Shown one piece after another: positions 8,750 through 17,645 of a DNA stretch of 64,000 bases. The first letter of the stretch is position 1. The number at the start of each line of letters is the position of its first letter. The notes under the pieces were generated by a model. It was not told the DNA's origin. It ran no database searches and was given only the letters and a program-made list of their open reading frames with translations. A program made the position numbers and the translations under genes. Source of the DNA: Flavobacterium commune (GTDB taxonomy: Bacteria; Bacteroidota; Bacteroidia; Flavobacteriales; Flavobacteriaceae); the NCBI RefSeq assembly GCF_001857965.1, contig NZ_CP017774.1, positions 3,782,001 to 3,846,000 on the forward strand, read 5' to 3'.

Positions 8750-9145
8750 ATGGGAAACAGCAGAAAAAAATACAGCATTGACTTTATTGATTTTAAAATC
8801 TGGGCCGTCAAGACCTGCATCGAGCACAAAAGCGTTCGGCTCGCTGCCGATAAGCTGCGGATCAACAAAAACAGCCTACAGCACTGGAAAAATCTGTTCA
8901 GAGACGGAAAGCTCACCCTGTACCAGAGAAGCGGCCCGGATTCAGACAGAAAGGAAACAACCGGACTTCGGAAGGAAATTAAAAACATTCGGATGGAGCG
9001 GGATATTTTACAGGAAGCTGCAGGAATTCTTCACAGGGACAGAAGAGCTGTTTACAAGTTGATAAGAGTAAATACTGATGATTTCCCATTGGGAAGATGT
9101 GCCAGGTTTTTCAGGCGACTCCCAGCTGCTATTATAAATGGCTGA
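8750..9145 (+). CDS. IS3-family transposase OrfA
   Basis: A 131-residue OrfA of an IS3-family element. It has an N-terminal helix-turn-helix (AADKLRINKNSLQHWKNLF) and a C-terminal leucine-zipper-like stretch (LRKEIKNIRMERDILQEAA) that usually mediates multimerisation. It overlaps the OrfB frame, as in IS3 elements that make OrfAB by -1 frameshifting. Its base composition is clearly richer in G+C than the surrounding DNA, which points to arrival from another host. Confidence 0.85.
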   Translation: MGNSRKKYSIDFIDFKIWAVKTCIEHKSVRLAADKLRINKNSLQHWKNLFRDGKLTLYQRSGPDSDRKETTGLRKEIKNIRMERDILQEAAGILHRDRRAVYKLIRVNTDDFPLGRCARFFRRLPAAIING

Positions 9146-9927
9146 AAAAGCTGTCTTCCGGAAGAGCTGCACATAAAGCATTGATCACCTCTGAAATTAC
9201 CAGAATCTATCACTGGAGCCAGTGCAGATACGGAAGTCCGCGAATTGCCAAAGAACTCTCCGCAATCGGTATTAAAGTCTCCAGAGCATTTGTTGCTAAA
9301 ATAATGATGGAAAACCATCTGCGCAGCATCGCAAAATCAAAATTCAGAAAAACGACAAGCTCCTCTCATAAACATTTCACGGCTCAGAACATACTGGAGC
9401 AGCATTTTAAAACATCCCACTGCAATGAAATATGGGTTTCGGATATAACCTATATAGAGACTGACGAGGGCTGGCTGTATCTCACTGTGGTAATAGACCT
9501 TTTTGACCGTAAGGTAATCGGATGGTCGCTCAGCGAAACACTTAAAGCAAAAGAAACAAGCATAAGGGCTTTTAAAAATGCAATACGGAATCGTCCTCTA
9601 GAGAGTAACCAAAAACTGCTGTTCCACTCAGACAGGGGAACGCAATACGCCTGCCTGTGGTTTGCGTCTTTACTTTAAGAAACCGGACAGATAACCCGGA
9701 GCATGAGCAGAAGAGGGAACTGCTATGACAATGCCGTGGCGGAAAGTTTTTTCAAAACGCTGAAAACCGAACTGGTCTACCATAACACATATGCCACAAA
9801 AGAAAAAGCAAATGAATCTATTTCAGGCTATATAGAAAATTTCTACAACAGACACAGGAGACATTCTGCACTCGGCAATTTGACAATAGAAGAATTTCAG
9901 AAACACAATATTTCTGTAAAAAAATAA
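9097..9927 (+). pseudogene. IS3-family transposase OrfB, interrupted by an in-frame stop
   Basis: The DDE integrase part of the same IS3 element. The first Asp is in IWVSDITY, the second in LFHSDRGTQY, and the Glu in NAVAESFF. The frame is open from about 9097, but a TAA at 9676-9678 interrupts it between the second Asp and the Glu. Reading continues in the same frame from 9679 (ETGQITRSMSRRGN) to 9927. This is a nonsense change and not a frameshift, so the copy is probably dead unless the stop is a base-call error. Confidence 0.85.
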
Positions 9928-9963
9928 ATTGCTTTTGTTTTACAATTATAATTTTTTACTAAC

Positions 9964-10889
9964 TAATTCAAGTTGCTAGTTTAAGTAGTATAAAAAACAA
10001 AGCAAAGGATAAGTAAATTTGTCTTGCCGACATAAAAACTTTACCAATGCTTTGCAAAGACAAAATTATCTCAATTTTTTGTTTAATCGATGATATTTTA
10101 CAAGGAATTGAACACAAAGAAGACAAAAGACGACAAGTAAGCGATAGTGAAATTATATTGACCGCTATTGTATCATCAACGAGTTTTTACGGGAATCATT
10201 CCTCTGCTATTCGGTTTATGAAACAATACGGATTTATTCCCAATACGCTCGATAAGAGCCGATTTAACAGACGAATTCATAAAGTCGGAAAACTTCTTTG
10301 TGAGTTATTTGAAATTGTAAGTTCTTATTTTAAACGCTTTTGTTGCGAAATGCAATACATTATAGATTCTTTTCCAGTTGCAATATGTAACAATATAAGG
10401 ATTCTTAATTGTAAAATTGTTAAAGATAAAAAGTGGAGAGGTTACACGGCAAGCATGAGAAACTATTTTTATGGAGTCAAAGTACAATTAGTTACAACAA
10501 AAGATGGTATCCCAATAGCCTTTCATTTTACTCCGGGAAAAACGGCTGATGCAAAAGCATTGGGAAAAATGATAAATAAATTGCCTGCAGAAGCATCAAT
10601 TTATGGAGATAGTGCCTATTTGGATTATGGTTTGAAAGATTTTGCGCGCGAACAAAAATGTATTTTCTTGAAGATTCAAAAGAAATCAAATTCTAAAAGA
10701 ATAGACACTTTGGAACAAAAAAAAGAAAAATTAAAAATGAGGAAAAGAATAGAAACAACTATTAGCGATATTAAAAAACTTTTCCCAAGAACGATACACG
10801 CGGTGACTTTGGAAGGTTTTCTAATAAAGCTAACTTTGTTTGTCTTCGGATTACAATTAAATAAATCGATTAACTAGCAACTTGAATTA
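9964..10889 (+). mobile_element. IS982-family insertion sequence
   Basis: The ends are given by a perfect 18-base inverted repeat, TAATTCAAGTTGCTAGTT at 9964-9981 and its complement at 10872-10889. Outside both ends stands ACTAA (9958-9962 and 10890-10894), a possible target duplication offset by one base. The element is 926 bp long and carries one transposase. It lies directly behind the IS3 remnant. Confidence 0.85.
10047..10877 (+). CDS. IS982-family transposase
   Basis: A 276-residue complete transposase. Typical IS982 segments are IDSFPVAICNNIRI with the first Asp, RNYFYGVKVQLVTTKDGIPIAF, the second Asp in IYGDSAY, and the Glu in MRKRIETTISDIKKLFPR. The length is normal for the family and the frame is intact, so this copy could be active. 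It fills most of the 926-bp element, which is bounded by 18-base inverted repeats. Confidence 0.9.
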   Translation: MLCKDKIISIFCLIDDILQGIEHKEDKRRQVSDSEIILTAIVSSTSFYGNHSSAIRFMKQYGFIPNTLDKSRFNRRIHKVGKLLCELFEIVSSYFKRFCCEMQYIIDSFPVAICNNIRILNCKIVKDKKWRGYTASMRNYFYGVKVQLVTTKDGIPIAFHFTPGKTADAKALGKMINKLPAEASIYGDSAYLDYGLKDFAREQKCIFLKIQKKSNSKRIDTLEQKKEKLKMRKRIETTISDIKKLFPRTIHAVTLEGFLIKLTLFVFGLQLNKSIN

Positions 10890-10907
10890 ACTAATCTTAA
10901 AAACTAA

Positions 10908-12277
10908 GGTAGTGTCTCACTAACTGTGTAAGTTGAAAAGTTATTCTGAAAAATATTTGAGCTCCTTTAAAAAGCTCAAAAATATTTTTCGGAAATAACT
11001 TTTTGTTATTTTTAACCTTACATAATTATGATTGACAAAGACGACTTATTAAACAACAAGGATTTCTATAAATCCTTCAAGAATGCAGAAGATTTAACCT
11101 CATTCTTTCAAACGATGCACAAACGAGCTGTTGAACATATGCTCGAAGCCGAACTTGATGCTCATTTAGACAATGAAAAACACGATAAAACCACTAAGGG
11201 TAATTATCGCAACGGACACGGAACTAAAAAAATAAAGACCTCTTTTGGTCAACAAGAAATCAAAGTTCCTCGTGACAGAGATTCTTCCTTTAATCCCCTG
11301 CTTGTTCCTAAAAGAGAAAATATAGCCCAAGGTATTGAAAATGTCATCATCTCACTTTATGCTAAAGGCATGAGTGTTAGTGATATTGAAGAACAGATCA
11401 AGGAGGTATATGATTTTGAAGTGTCTTCTTCGACTATATCACGTATTACCAACACAATTACAAATGAAGTAGTTACTTGGCAAAACAGGCCACTAGAAGA
11501 GCTTTATTTAATTGTTTGGATGGATGGTATTGTTTTTAAGGTTAGAGAAGGTTCGAAAGTTATCAATAAAACTATTTATTTAGCTGTAGGGCTTAACAGA
11601 GATGGTAAAAAAGATGTTTTAGGAATGTGGCTTGGTAAGAATGAAAGCAGTAGCTTTTGGATGAGTGTTTTGACTGATTTAAAAGCCCGTGGCGTTGAAG
11701 ATATACTTATTACAGCTACCGATAATTTAAATGGATTTACTCAAACAATCCGAAGTGTTTTCCCTGAATCTCAAACACAAATCTGCGTGGTTCATCAAAT
11801 TAGAAATGCTTGTAAATATGTCGTTTGGAAGGATCGAAAACAATTTACTGCCGATATGAAACATATTTATAACGCTCCAACAAAACAAGCAGTAGAGTTG
11901 GCTTTAAACGATTTTGCAGACAAATGGGAATCCAAATATTCTTATGCAATTAAATCCTGGCGAGATAACTGGGATGAATTGACCGTATTTTTTGATTTTC
12001 CAATTGAAATTAGAAAAATCATTTATACAACAAATTTAATCGAGAACTTAAACGGAAAAATTAGAAAATACACTAAAAATAAAATGTCGTTCCCAACAGA
12101 TGATGCTGTATTAAAATCGGTATTTTTGGCTTTAAGAGAAGCGACCAAAAAATGGTCAATGCCTATTCAAAATTGGGGAATTGTTTTAAACCAATTTACC
12201 CTTATATTTGAAAAAAGGCTCCGATTATAAAAACGAAGCCTTAACTTTTCAACTTACACACTTTTTGGGATAGTGTC
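10908..12277 (+). mobile_element. IS256-family insertion sequence, copy 1
   Basis: A 1370-bp element bounded by imperfect inverted repeats that share TGTGTAAGTTGAAAAGTTA. Its limits are fixed by comparison with the copy at 23581-24950, where similarity stops at the same bases. The flanks AAAACTAA (10900-10907) and AAAAATAA (12278-12285) differ at one position and may be a slightly decayed 8-base target duplication. Confidence 0.9.
11028..12230 (+). CDS. IS256-family (Mutator-type) transposase
   Basis: A 400-residue complete DDE transposase of the IS256 family. The first catalytic Asp lies in [13 protein letters not shown], the second in [10 protein letters not shown], followed by the family segment [13 protein letters not shown]. 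The Glu is in [17 protein letters not shown]. It differs from the second copy at two residues that I can see (D/N in EVYDFEV and V/A in KQAVELAL), so one copy arose recently from the other or both came from the same source. Confidence 0.95.
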   Translation: MIDKDDLLNNKDFYKSFKNAEDLTSFFQTMHKRAVEHMLEAELDAHLDNEKHDKTTKGNYRNGHGTKKIKTSFGQQEIKVPRDRDSSFNPLLVPKRENIAQGIENVIISLYAKGMSVSDIEEQIKEVYDFEVSSSTISRITNTITNEVVTWQNRPLEELYLIVWMDGIVFKVREGSKVINKTIYLAVGLNRDGKKDVLGMWLGKNESSSFWMSVLTDLKARGVEDILITATDNLNGFTQTIRSVFPESQTQICVVHQIRNACKYVVWKDRKQFTADMKHIYNAPTKQAVELALNDFADKWESKYSYAIKSWRDNWDELTVFFDFPIEIRKIIYTTNLIENLNGKIRKYTKNKMSFPTDDAVLKSVFLALREATKKWSMPIQNWGIVLNQFTLIFEKRLRL

Positions 12278-12348
12278 AAAAATAAAAATTATGAATAATA
12301 TAGTTTGATTGGTTTTATCCTAAATTCTATTTAAATGCACCCCCCTCA

Positions 12349-12389
12349 ACAGTAAGAGCATTTTAAAAAAATGCTTTGACTGTTTTTTA
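12349..12389. terminator. hairpin with T-run
   Basis: ACAGT and ACTGT arms enclose an inner stem AGCATTTT/AAATGCT, followed by T6. It lies between the IS256 copy and the IS200-type gene. It may be a terminator or an end structure of the IS200-type element. Nothing else is recognisable between 12278 and 12500. Confidence 0.5.
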
Positions 12390-12502
12390 TCGTCTGAAAT
12401 TAGTGTACTTAGTCATCTAATTCGTCCTAATTTTGATACATTTAATAAACTAGCCTTCTTAAATGTTAAATTTATTTACAAAAAGTAAAAAAACCTGTTA
12501 CT

Positions 12503-12583
12503 AAACCACTCTGCACTGAAAGTGCAGAGGTTTGTTTTACGAGGGACTGAAAGTCCCTCATTTATTTCATTCGAGAATGAAAT
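12503..12583. repeat. three tandem hairpins behind the IS200-type transposase
   Basis: The first hairpin (12503-12533) has arms CTCTGCACT/AGTGCAGAG; the second (12541-12559) has arms GAGGGACT/AGTCCCTC. Both have a GAA loop and share the core ACTGAAAGT. The third (12564-12583) has arms ATTTCATTC/GAATGAAAT and overlaps the transposase stop codon. Hairpins at the ends of IS200/IS605 elements are the sites that TnpA recognises, so these may form one element end. Confidence 0.65.
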
Positions 12584-13004
12584 TTGAATTATCATCACTC
12601 TCTTTTCTTCTATGATGTTCCAAATATTCATTTACCATTTTATCGGTTATATTTCCAGTACTCCAAACACCATAACCACTTGCCCAAAAAAGTTGCCCCA
12701 AATAACGTTCTTTCAATTCGGGAAATTCCATCTGCAATTTTCTTGAAGTTCTTCCTTTGAAACTTTTTAAAATTGAGCTGACGTTATGCTTTGGAGCGTA
12801 TTCTATATGCGTGTGAACATGATCTGAACTAACAACTCCTTTTAAAATTTCAATTCCTTCAGCTTCACAGATCTGTATCAAAATCTCACGGCAACGCTTT
12901 TGAACATCTCCTTTGAAAACTTTAAACCTATACTTAGTAACCCAAACAACATGACATATTAATCTGCTGACTGTGTGCGAACCTTTTCTTAAATCTTTAC
13001 TCAT
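12567..13004 (-). CDS. tnpA: IS200/IS605-family transposase TnpA (Y1 HUH)
   Basis: A 145-residue single-strand transposase. The HUH metal motif is H62-V63-H64 (DHVHTHIEY), and the likely catalytic tyrosine is Y127 in VNEYLEHH. N-terminal CHVVWVTKYR is characteristic of the family. It works by a 5'-phosphotyrosine intermediate on hairpin-bearing element ends (family knowledge). Hairpins flank it on both sides: 12503-12583 behind it, and small ones at 13043-13070 in front. There is no TnpB gene beside it. Confidence 0.92.
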   Translation of the reverse strand: MSKDLRKGSHTVSRLICHVVWVTKYRFKVFKGDVQKRCREILIQICEAEGIEILKGVVSSDHVHTHIEYAPKHNVSSILKSFKGRTSRKLQMEFPELKERYLGQLFWASGYGVWSTGNITDKMVNEYLEHHRRKESDDNSNFILE

Positions 13005-13084
13005 AATCTAAAGGTAAAGATTTTTTCACATTACTAAAGTACTGCAATAAATTGCAGGGTTTTAGACCCTAAACTGAGACCAAT

Positions 13085-13115
13085 AAAAAAGCCTCAAGGA
13101 TTGATACTCTTGAGG
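13085..13115 (-). terminator. terminator of the amino-sugar operon
   Basis: On the - strand CCTCAAG (complement of 13109-13115) pairs with CTTGAGG (complement of 13092-13098) and is followed by a T6 run (13085-13090). It lies about 145 bases behind the nagB stop codon and ends that operon. Confidence 0.7.
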
Positions 13116-13260
13116 TTAAAAAAAAAAATAAAACCATTTTTTTTTTTTCAAAACAAACCTAATACATTCAACTTAAAAAATGCTTACAGAACTGCATAAT
13201 CAGACGTCCCAATTTCTTATATGCAGCAGCTTGTTTATCGATTATTAAGAAAATACCAAA

Positions 13261-15189
13261 TTAATACTCCCATCTTACAAAAGCCTCCATAGCAGCGTAA
13301 CTGGAAAGCCCTAATTTATCATATAAGGCTGCTGTTTCACTATTTCGGTCTTCAGCTCTTTGCCAAAATTCTCTGGCATCCGATCCCTGGAAAACAACCC
13401 CGTCTTTTTGAGATTGGTGTTTAAAAATACCATGTCTTTTAGCTAAAACCTGATCCGGACTCATTGGTACTGCCATTTCAATCTCATCAATTCCCCATTC
13501 CTGCCAGGCTCCTCTGTACAACCACAACCAACAATCTTTCATAAAATCCTTAGATTTTAAATTTTTCACAGCTTCAAAAATAGCATCCAAACAAACTTTA
13601 TGGGTACCGTGTGGATCGGCTAAATCACCAGCTGCATAAATCTGATGTGGTTTAATTTTCTCAATCAAATCCATCGTAATTTGGATATCATCCTGACCAA
13701 TAGGATTCTTTTTAATCGTACCTGTTTCATAAAACGGCAACTCCATAAAATGGATTTGGTCATCAGCTAAACCAACATAATGACTAGTTGCACGCGCTTC
13801 TCCTTTTCGAATTAAACCTTTGATATAACGAACTTCTGGAATGTCGATTTCACTGCTTTTTTTATTTTTAAGAAAAGTAATTGATTTTTTAAAAATAGTT
13901 TCAGCTTCAAGACTTTTTATACCAAATTTCTCATTATAATCGCAAACAAAATTGGCAAAACGTAATGCCTCATCATCGGCTACAGCAATATTTCCTGAAG
14001 TTTGATAAGCAACATGTACTTCATGTCCTTGTTCTTGTAAACGCATAAAAGTACCTCCCATACTAATGATATCATCGTCAGGATGCGGACTAAAAATCAA
14101 TACCTTTTTTCTTGAAGGTAAAGCTCTTTCAGGTCTGTTCTCGTCATTTGCATTAGGTTTCCCCCCTGGCCATCCAGTAATGGTATTTTGAAGTTTATTG
14201 AAAATTTTAATATTGATTTCGTAAGCAGGTCCTGAATCGGCTAATAAATCACTCATACCGTTTTCGATATAATCAGCATCAGTCAACATCAAAATAGGTT
14301 TCTTTAATTTTAATGCTAAACCTAAAACTGCTTTTCGGATTAATTTATCAGTCCAGACAATTTTTTCAACTAACCAAGGAGTATTGATTCTTGTTAGTTT
14401 TGAAGAAGCTTCTTTGTCTAAAACAAAAACCGCATTATCATGTTCCTGTAAAAAGGAAGCCGGTACCTGATTTGTTACCTCTCCTTCTACAGAGGCTTTG
14501 ATAATATTCGATTTTCCTTCGCCCCAAGCCATCAAAATAACCTGTTTAGCTTCCATTATTTTTTTTACTCCCAAAGTAATTGCTGTTCTTGGCGTATTAC
14601 TCAACCCTGAAAAATCTCCACTTGCCGCAACTCTGGTAATATGATCTAAGGCTACTAATCTGGTTTTTGAATTCTGTAAAGAACCTGATTCGTTAAAACC
14701 GATATGACCGTTACCTCCAATTCCAAGAATCTGCAAATCAATTCCTCCCAAAGATTCAATTTTAGCTTCATAATTAGCACAATAATCGGCTATAGCTTCT
14801 TTTGATAAAGTTCCATCTGGAATATTTACGTTTTCAGGCAGAATGTCAACATGGTTAAAAAATAATTCTTTCATGAATCGCACGTAACTGTTTATCGAAT
14901 CCGGTTCCATTGGGTAATATTCATCCAGATTGAAGGAAACCACATTTTTAAAACTCAAACCTTCTTCTTTGTGCAAGCGTACTAATTCAGCATATAACCC
15001 CTTTGGTGAAGAACCTGTTGCCAAACCTAAAATACATAATTCATTACTTACCTGTTTTGATTTGATCAATGAAGCTATTTGTTGAGCAACAGCCTTAGAA
15101 GCCTCCGTTGAATTTTCAAAAACTACTGTATCAATATTTTCAAATCTTTTTTCAAAACCTGTCGCTTTGTCTATATTACTTTTTAACAT
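13261..15189 (-). CDS. nagB: glucosamine-6-phosphate deaminase fused to PIG-L/LmbE deacetylase domain
   Basis: A 642-residue two-domain cytoplasmic protein. The N-terminal half (about 1-270) is a NagB isomerase-deaminase that turns glucosamine 6-phosphate into fructose 6-phosphate and ammonia. Seen motifs are ATGSSP (57-62), FNLDEYY with D89, and GGNGHIGFNE with H162 and E167. The C-terminal half (from about 360) is a PIG-L/LmbE-type zinc deacetylase with HPDDD at 369-373. Fusions of this kind occur in other Bacteroidota. No separate nagA stands in the window, so I infer that the second domain may remove the acetyl group from the HexNAc phosphate. It is the last gene of the operon. Confidence 0.9.
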   Translation of the reverse strand: MLKSNIDKATGFEKRFENIDTVVFENSTEASKAVAQQIASLIKSKQVSNELCILGLATGSSPKGLYAELVRLHKEEGLSFKNVVSFNLDEYYPMEPDSINSYVRFMKELFFNHVDILPENVNIPDGTLSKEAIADYCANYEAKIESLGGIDLQILGIGGNGHIGFNESGSLQNSKTRLVALDHITRVAASGDFSGLSNTPRTAITLGVKKIMEAKQVILMAWGEGKSNIIKASVEGEVTNQVPASFLQEHDNAVFVLDKEASSKLTRINTPWLVEKIVWTDKLIRKAVLGLALKLKKPILMLTDADYIENGMSDLLADSGPAYEINIKIFNKLQNTITGWPGGKPNANDENRPERALPSRKKVLIFSPHPDDDIISMGGTFMRLQEQGHEVHVAYQTSGNIAVADDEALRFANFVCDYNEKFGIKSLEAETIFKKSITFLKNKKSSEIDIPEVRYIKGLIRKGEARATSHYVGLADDQIHFMELPFYETGTIKKNPIGQDDIQITMDLIEKIKPHQIYAAGDLADPHGTHKVCLDAIFEAVKNLKSKDFMKDCWLWLYRGAWQEWGIDEIEMAVPMSPDQVLAKRHGIFKHQSQKDGVVFQGSDAREFWQRAEDRNSETAALYDKLGLSSYAAMEAFVRWEY

Positions 15190-15228
15190 TGTTAGTTTAT
15201 TTTTAAATTTTATATTGTATTTATTCGC

Positions 15229-16611
15229 TTATTTTCTTGACCAGCTGGTGTATTTATGCCCTTTATGTGCAAAGAAGAAAATCATTAAATAAGCAGGTAA
15301 AAGCATTAAATATGCTATTTGATTTCCTGTTTTTGCTGTGGATAAAGCTGCTGTAGCTTGATTAGACATATTGATACTTTCGGCTAAAAGCCCATATAAT
15401 AAAGGAAAAATTGCTCCACCTATGATAGACATAATTAGTATTGCTCCACCAATTTTTGTGTATCCTCCTAAATTCTGAAGAGCCAATGGCCAAATTGCCG
15501 GCCAACAAAGTGCATTGACCAAACCGAATAGTGCTACTAAAATAATTACCAAAGGCAAAGCGGGAATAAAAGGTAATTGAATCATAATACTCGGAGACAG
15601 CAACACAATGGAAATCACTAAAATCACTCCCAAAATACCTGAAATTTTTAATGCATTAACCTGAGATAAGTATTTAGGTATTAATGCGATTCCAACAATA
15701 TAACCTATCAACATTGCTGTCATGGTAAACGAGGTCAACTTAAGATAAAAATCCCCATTTTCACCATAAACTCCGAGCTGTTTTCCAAAAGTTCCTATTG
15801 TATCTCCCGCTATTACCTCTGCTGCAACATACAACATCAGAGTTATTGCCCCCAAAACAAGTTGTGGATACTTGAATGCATTACTAATTTGTTTATAGAT
15901 ACTCAAATGAGCTACATGGCCATCTTCATCTAAATCAATTTCAGGAAGAGGGGATAACTTCGCTAAGATTGCTAAAATTAAAATTACGATTCCCATATAA
16001 ATATACGGTGTTTGCAATTGAAGTGCCAGCGTATCCAATGCTTCTGATCTAGACACAGTGCCAAGCATAGCTATTTTTTCTTTAGTATAATCCTTCATGT
16101 TAGACAATACCAAAGCAGTTAATACTAAAGGTGCTATAAATCCGGCTAATTTGTTGGCAATTCCTAAAACACTAATTCTTGCCGCTGCACTCTCCCTTGG
16201 ACCAATTACAACGACATAAGGATTTGCCGCAGTCTGTAAAATGGCTAATCCTGTTCCCATTATGAACAAAGCTACTAAGAACAAAAGAAAAGTTCTCATT
16301 TCAGCAGCTGGATAAAACATGAATGCCCCAATAGCAATTACTATTAAACCGAGTGAAATACCATTTTTATACCCAACTTTTTCTATAATCCAAGAAGACG
16401 GAATAGCCATTACAAAATAAGCAATATAAAAAGCAAAAGCTACAAAATAAGCCTCTGATGGTGATAATTCACAGGCTATTTCAAAAAATGGAATCAAAGG
16501 TCCATTTAACCAGGTAACAAACCCTAATATAAAAAATAACAGAGTTAAAATAGCCATCGGTATTAAAACTTTACTTTGACTTTTTTCTAATGTGTTTTTA
16601 ATTTGTGTCAT
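15229..16611 (-). CDS. sugar MFS transporter, FucP/NagP type
   Basis: A 460-residue inner-membrane transporter with about 12 hydrophobic helices. QTAANPYVVVIGP followed by AAARISVLGIANKLAGF marks the FucP/NagP branch of the major facilitator superfamily, which takes up fucose, N-acetylglucosamine, glucose or galactose with protons. It stands between the epimerase and nagB genes of an amino-sugar operon. I therefore infer that it carries an N-acetylhexosamine, most likely GalNAc released from glycosaminoglycan. It would leave the sugar unphosphorylated, which fits the kinase in the same operon. Confidence 0.85.
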   Translation of the reverse strand: MTQIKNTLEKSQSKVLIPMAILTLLFFILGFVTWLNGPLIPFFEIACELSPSEAYFVAFAFYIAYFVMAIPSSWIIEKVGYKNGISLGLIVIAIGAFMFYPAAEMRTFLLFLVALFIMGTGLAILQTAANPYVVVIGPRESAAARISVLGIANKLAGFIAPLVLTALVLSNMKDYTKEKIAMLGTVSRSEALDTLALQLQTPYIYMGIVILILAILAKLSPLPEIDLDEDGHVAHLSIYKQISNAFKYPQLVLGAITLMLYVAAEVIAGDTIGTFGKQLGVYGENGDFYLKLTSFTMTAMLIGYIVGIALIPKYLSQVNALKISGILGVILVISIVLLSPSIMIQLPFIPALPLVIILVALFGLVNALCWPAIWPLALQNLGGYTKIGGAILIMSIIGGAIFPLLYGLLAESINMSNQATAALSTAKTGNQIAYLMLLPAYLMIFFFAHKGHKYTSWSRK

Positions 16612-16683
16612 TTTGCTTATCGTTAAATTAATTTATCATGCTTTAAATAATAACCAATTCGTCTGGAATCCCAAACCCTTCTT

Positions 16684-17607
16684 TTATTTTAGCAATTCCT
16701 GATGATAAAAAGCAATGGTTTCTTCTAAAGCTGTTTCAATAGAATGAGCTGGCTTAAAACCTAAATTATTGAATTTTGATGGATCTGCTTTCGAATGCTT
16801 AATATCACCTGAACGTTCTTCTAAGAATTGTATTTGGGATTTAGAATTTGTTATTTTAATTATTTTTTCTGCCAATTCTAAGATAGAAGTACTATACCCC
16901 AAAGCTACATTATAGGTTTCATTACCAATTTGAGATGCCAAAATATTGGCTTTCACAACATCTTTCACATAAATAAAATCTCTAGTTTGTGAACCGTCTC
17001 CATAAATAGTTATCGGCTGGTTTTGAAGGGCTTTATTAATAAAAATAGGCACTGCTGCCGCATAAGCTGATTGAGGATTTTGCCTTGGTCCAAAGACATT
17101 AAAATATCGCAATGAAGCTGTCGGAACATTCCATTGATCCTGATACATCTTTAAATAGAATTCTCCATCTAATTTTGTAATTGCATAAGGAGTCATTGGC
17201 TCAGGAATCATAGTTTCTACTTTAGGCAAAACAGGATTATTTCCATAATTAGCAGCTGATGAAGAAAGCACCACTTTGCAGCCATTGTTTTTTCTTGCTG
17301 CCTCCAGGATATTAATTGTTCCGATGGTGTTGATATCAATACATTCATCCAAACGCAATAATGATTCAGGAACACTAACTAAAGCTGCCAAATGAAAAAT
17401 ACTACTTGCTCCTTGAACTAACTCATCAACAAGCCCCTTGTCTCTAATATCTCCTTTAACAAACTGAACATTTAATCCGTCGAGATTTTTTTCGAATCCA
17501 GTTCTTAGACTATCTAACACAATAACTTGGTGTCCTTCTCCAGATAAATGTTCAGCAATATGACTTCCTATAAATCCCGATCCTCCTGTAATTACATATT
17601 TTTTCAT
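16684..17607 (-). CDS. UDP-N-acetylhexosamine 4-epimerase-like (WbpP/GalE type)
   Basis: A 307-residue extended short-chain dehydrogenase. It shows the NAD motif TGGSGFIG (7-14), SSS at 115-117, and catalytic YAITK at 141-145. The segment NVFGPRQNPQSAYAA (170-184) resembles WbpP-type UDP-GlcNAc/UDP-GalNAc 4-epimerases more than GalE for UDP-glucose. The open frame begins at 17655, inside the preceding gene, but the ATG at 17607 starts directly at the Rossmann fold and is preferred. In this operon it would link UDP-GalNAc and UDP-GlcNAc; this is inference, and related dehydratases cannot be excluded. Confidence 0.85.
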   Translation of the reverse strand: MKKYVITGGSGFIGSHIAEHLSGEGHQVIVLDSLRTGFEKNLDGLNVQFVKGDIRDKGLVDELVQGASSIFHLAALVSVPESLLRLDECIDINTIGTINILEAARKNNGCKVVLSSSAANYGNNPVLPKVETMIPEPMTPYAITKLDGEFYLKMYQDQWNVPTASLRYFNVFGPRQNPQSAYAAAVPIFINKALQNQPITIYGDGSQTRDFIYVKDVVKANILASQIGNETYNVALGYSTSILELAEKIIKITNSKSQIQFLEERSGDIKHSKADPSKFNNLGFKPAHSIETALEETIAFYHQELLK

Positions 17608-17645
17608 TTCTTTCTGTTTTTTTTTAAAATTGTTTATTAAGTTAT

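Noticed and set aside
8817..8835. An operator-like half site TCGAGCACA inside the first IS3 orfA
   Set aside because: Only one half of the palindrome is present and it lies within a coding region of foreign composition; it is probably chance.
12503..12583. A CRISPR array, because of three close repeats with dyad symmetry
   Set aside because: The three units differ in sequence and spacing and no spacers or cas genes are present; hairpin ends of an IS200-type element explain them better.
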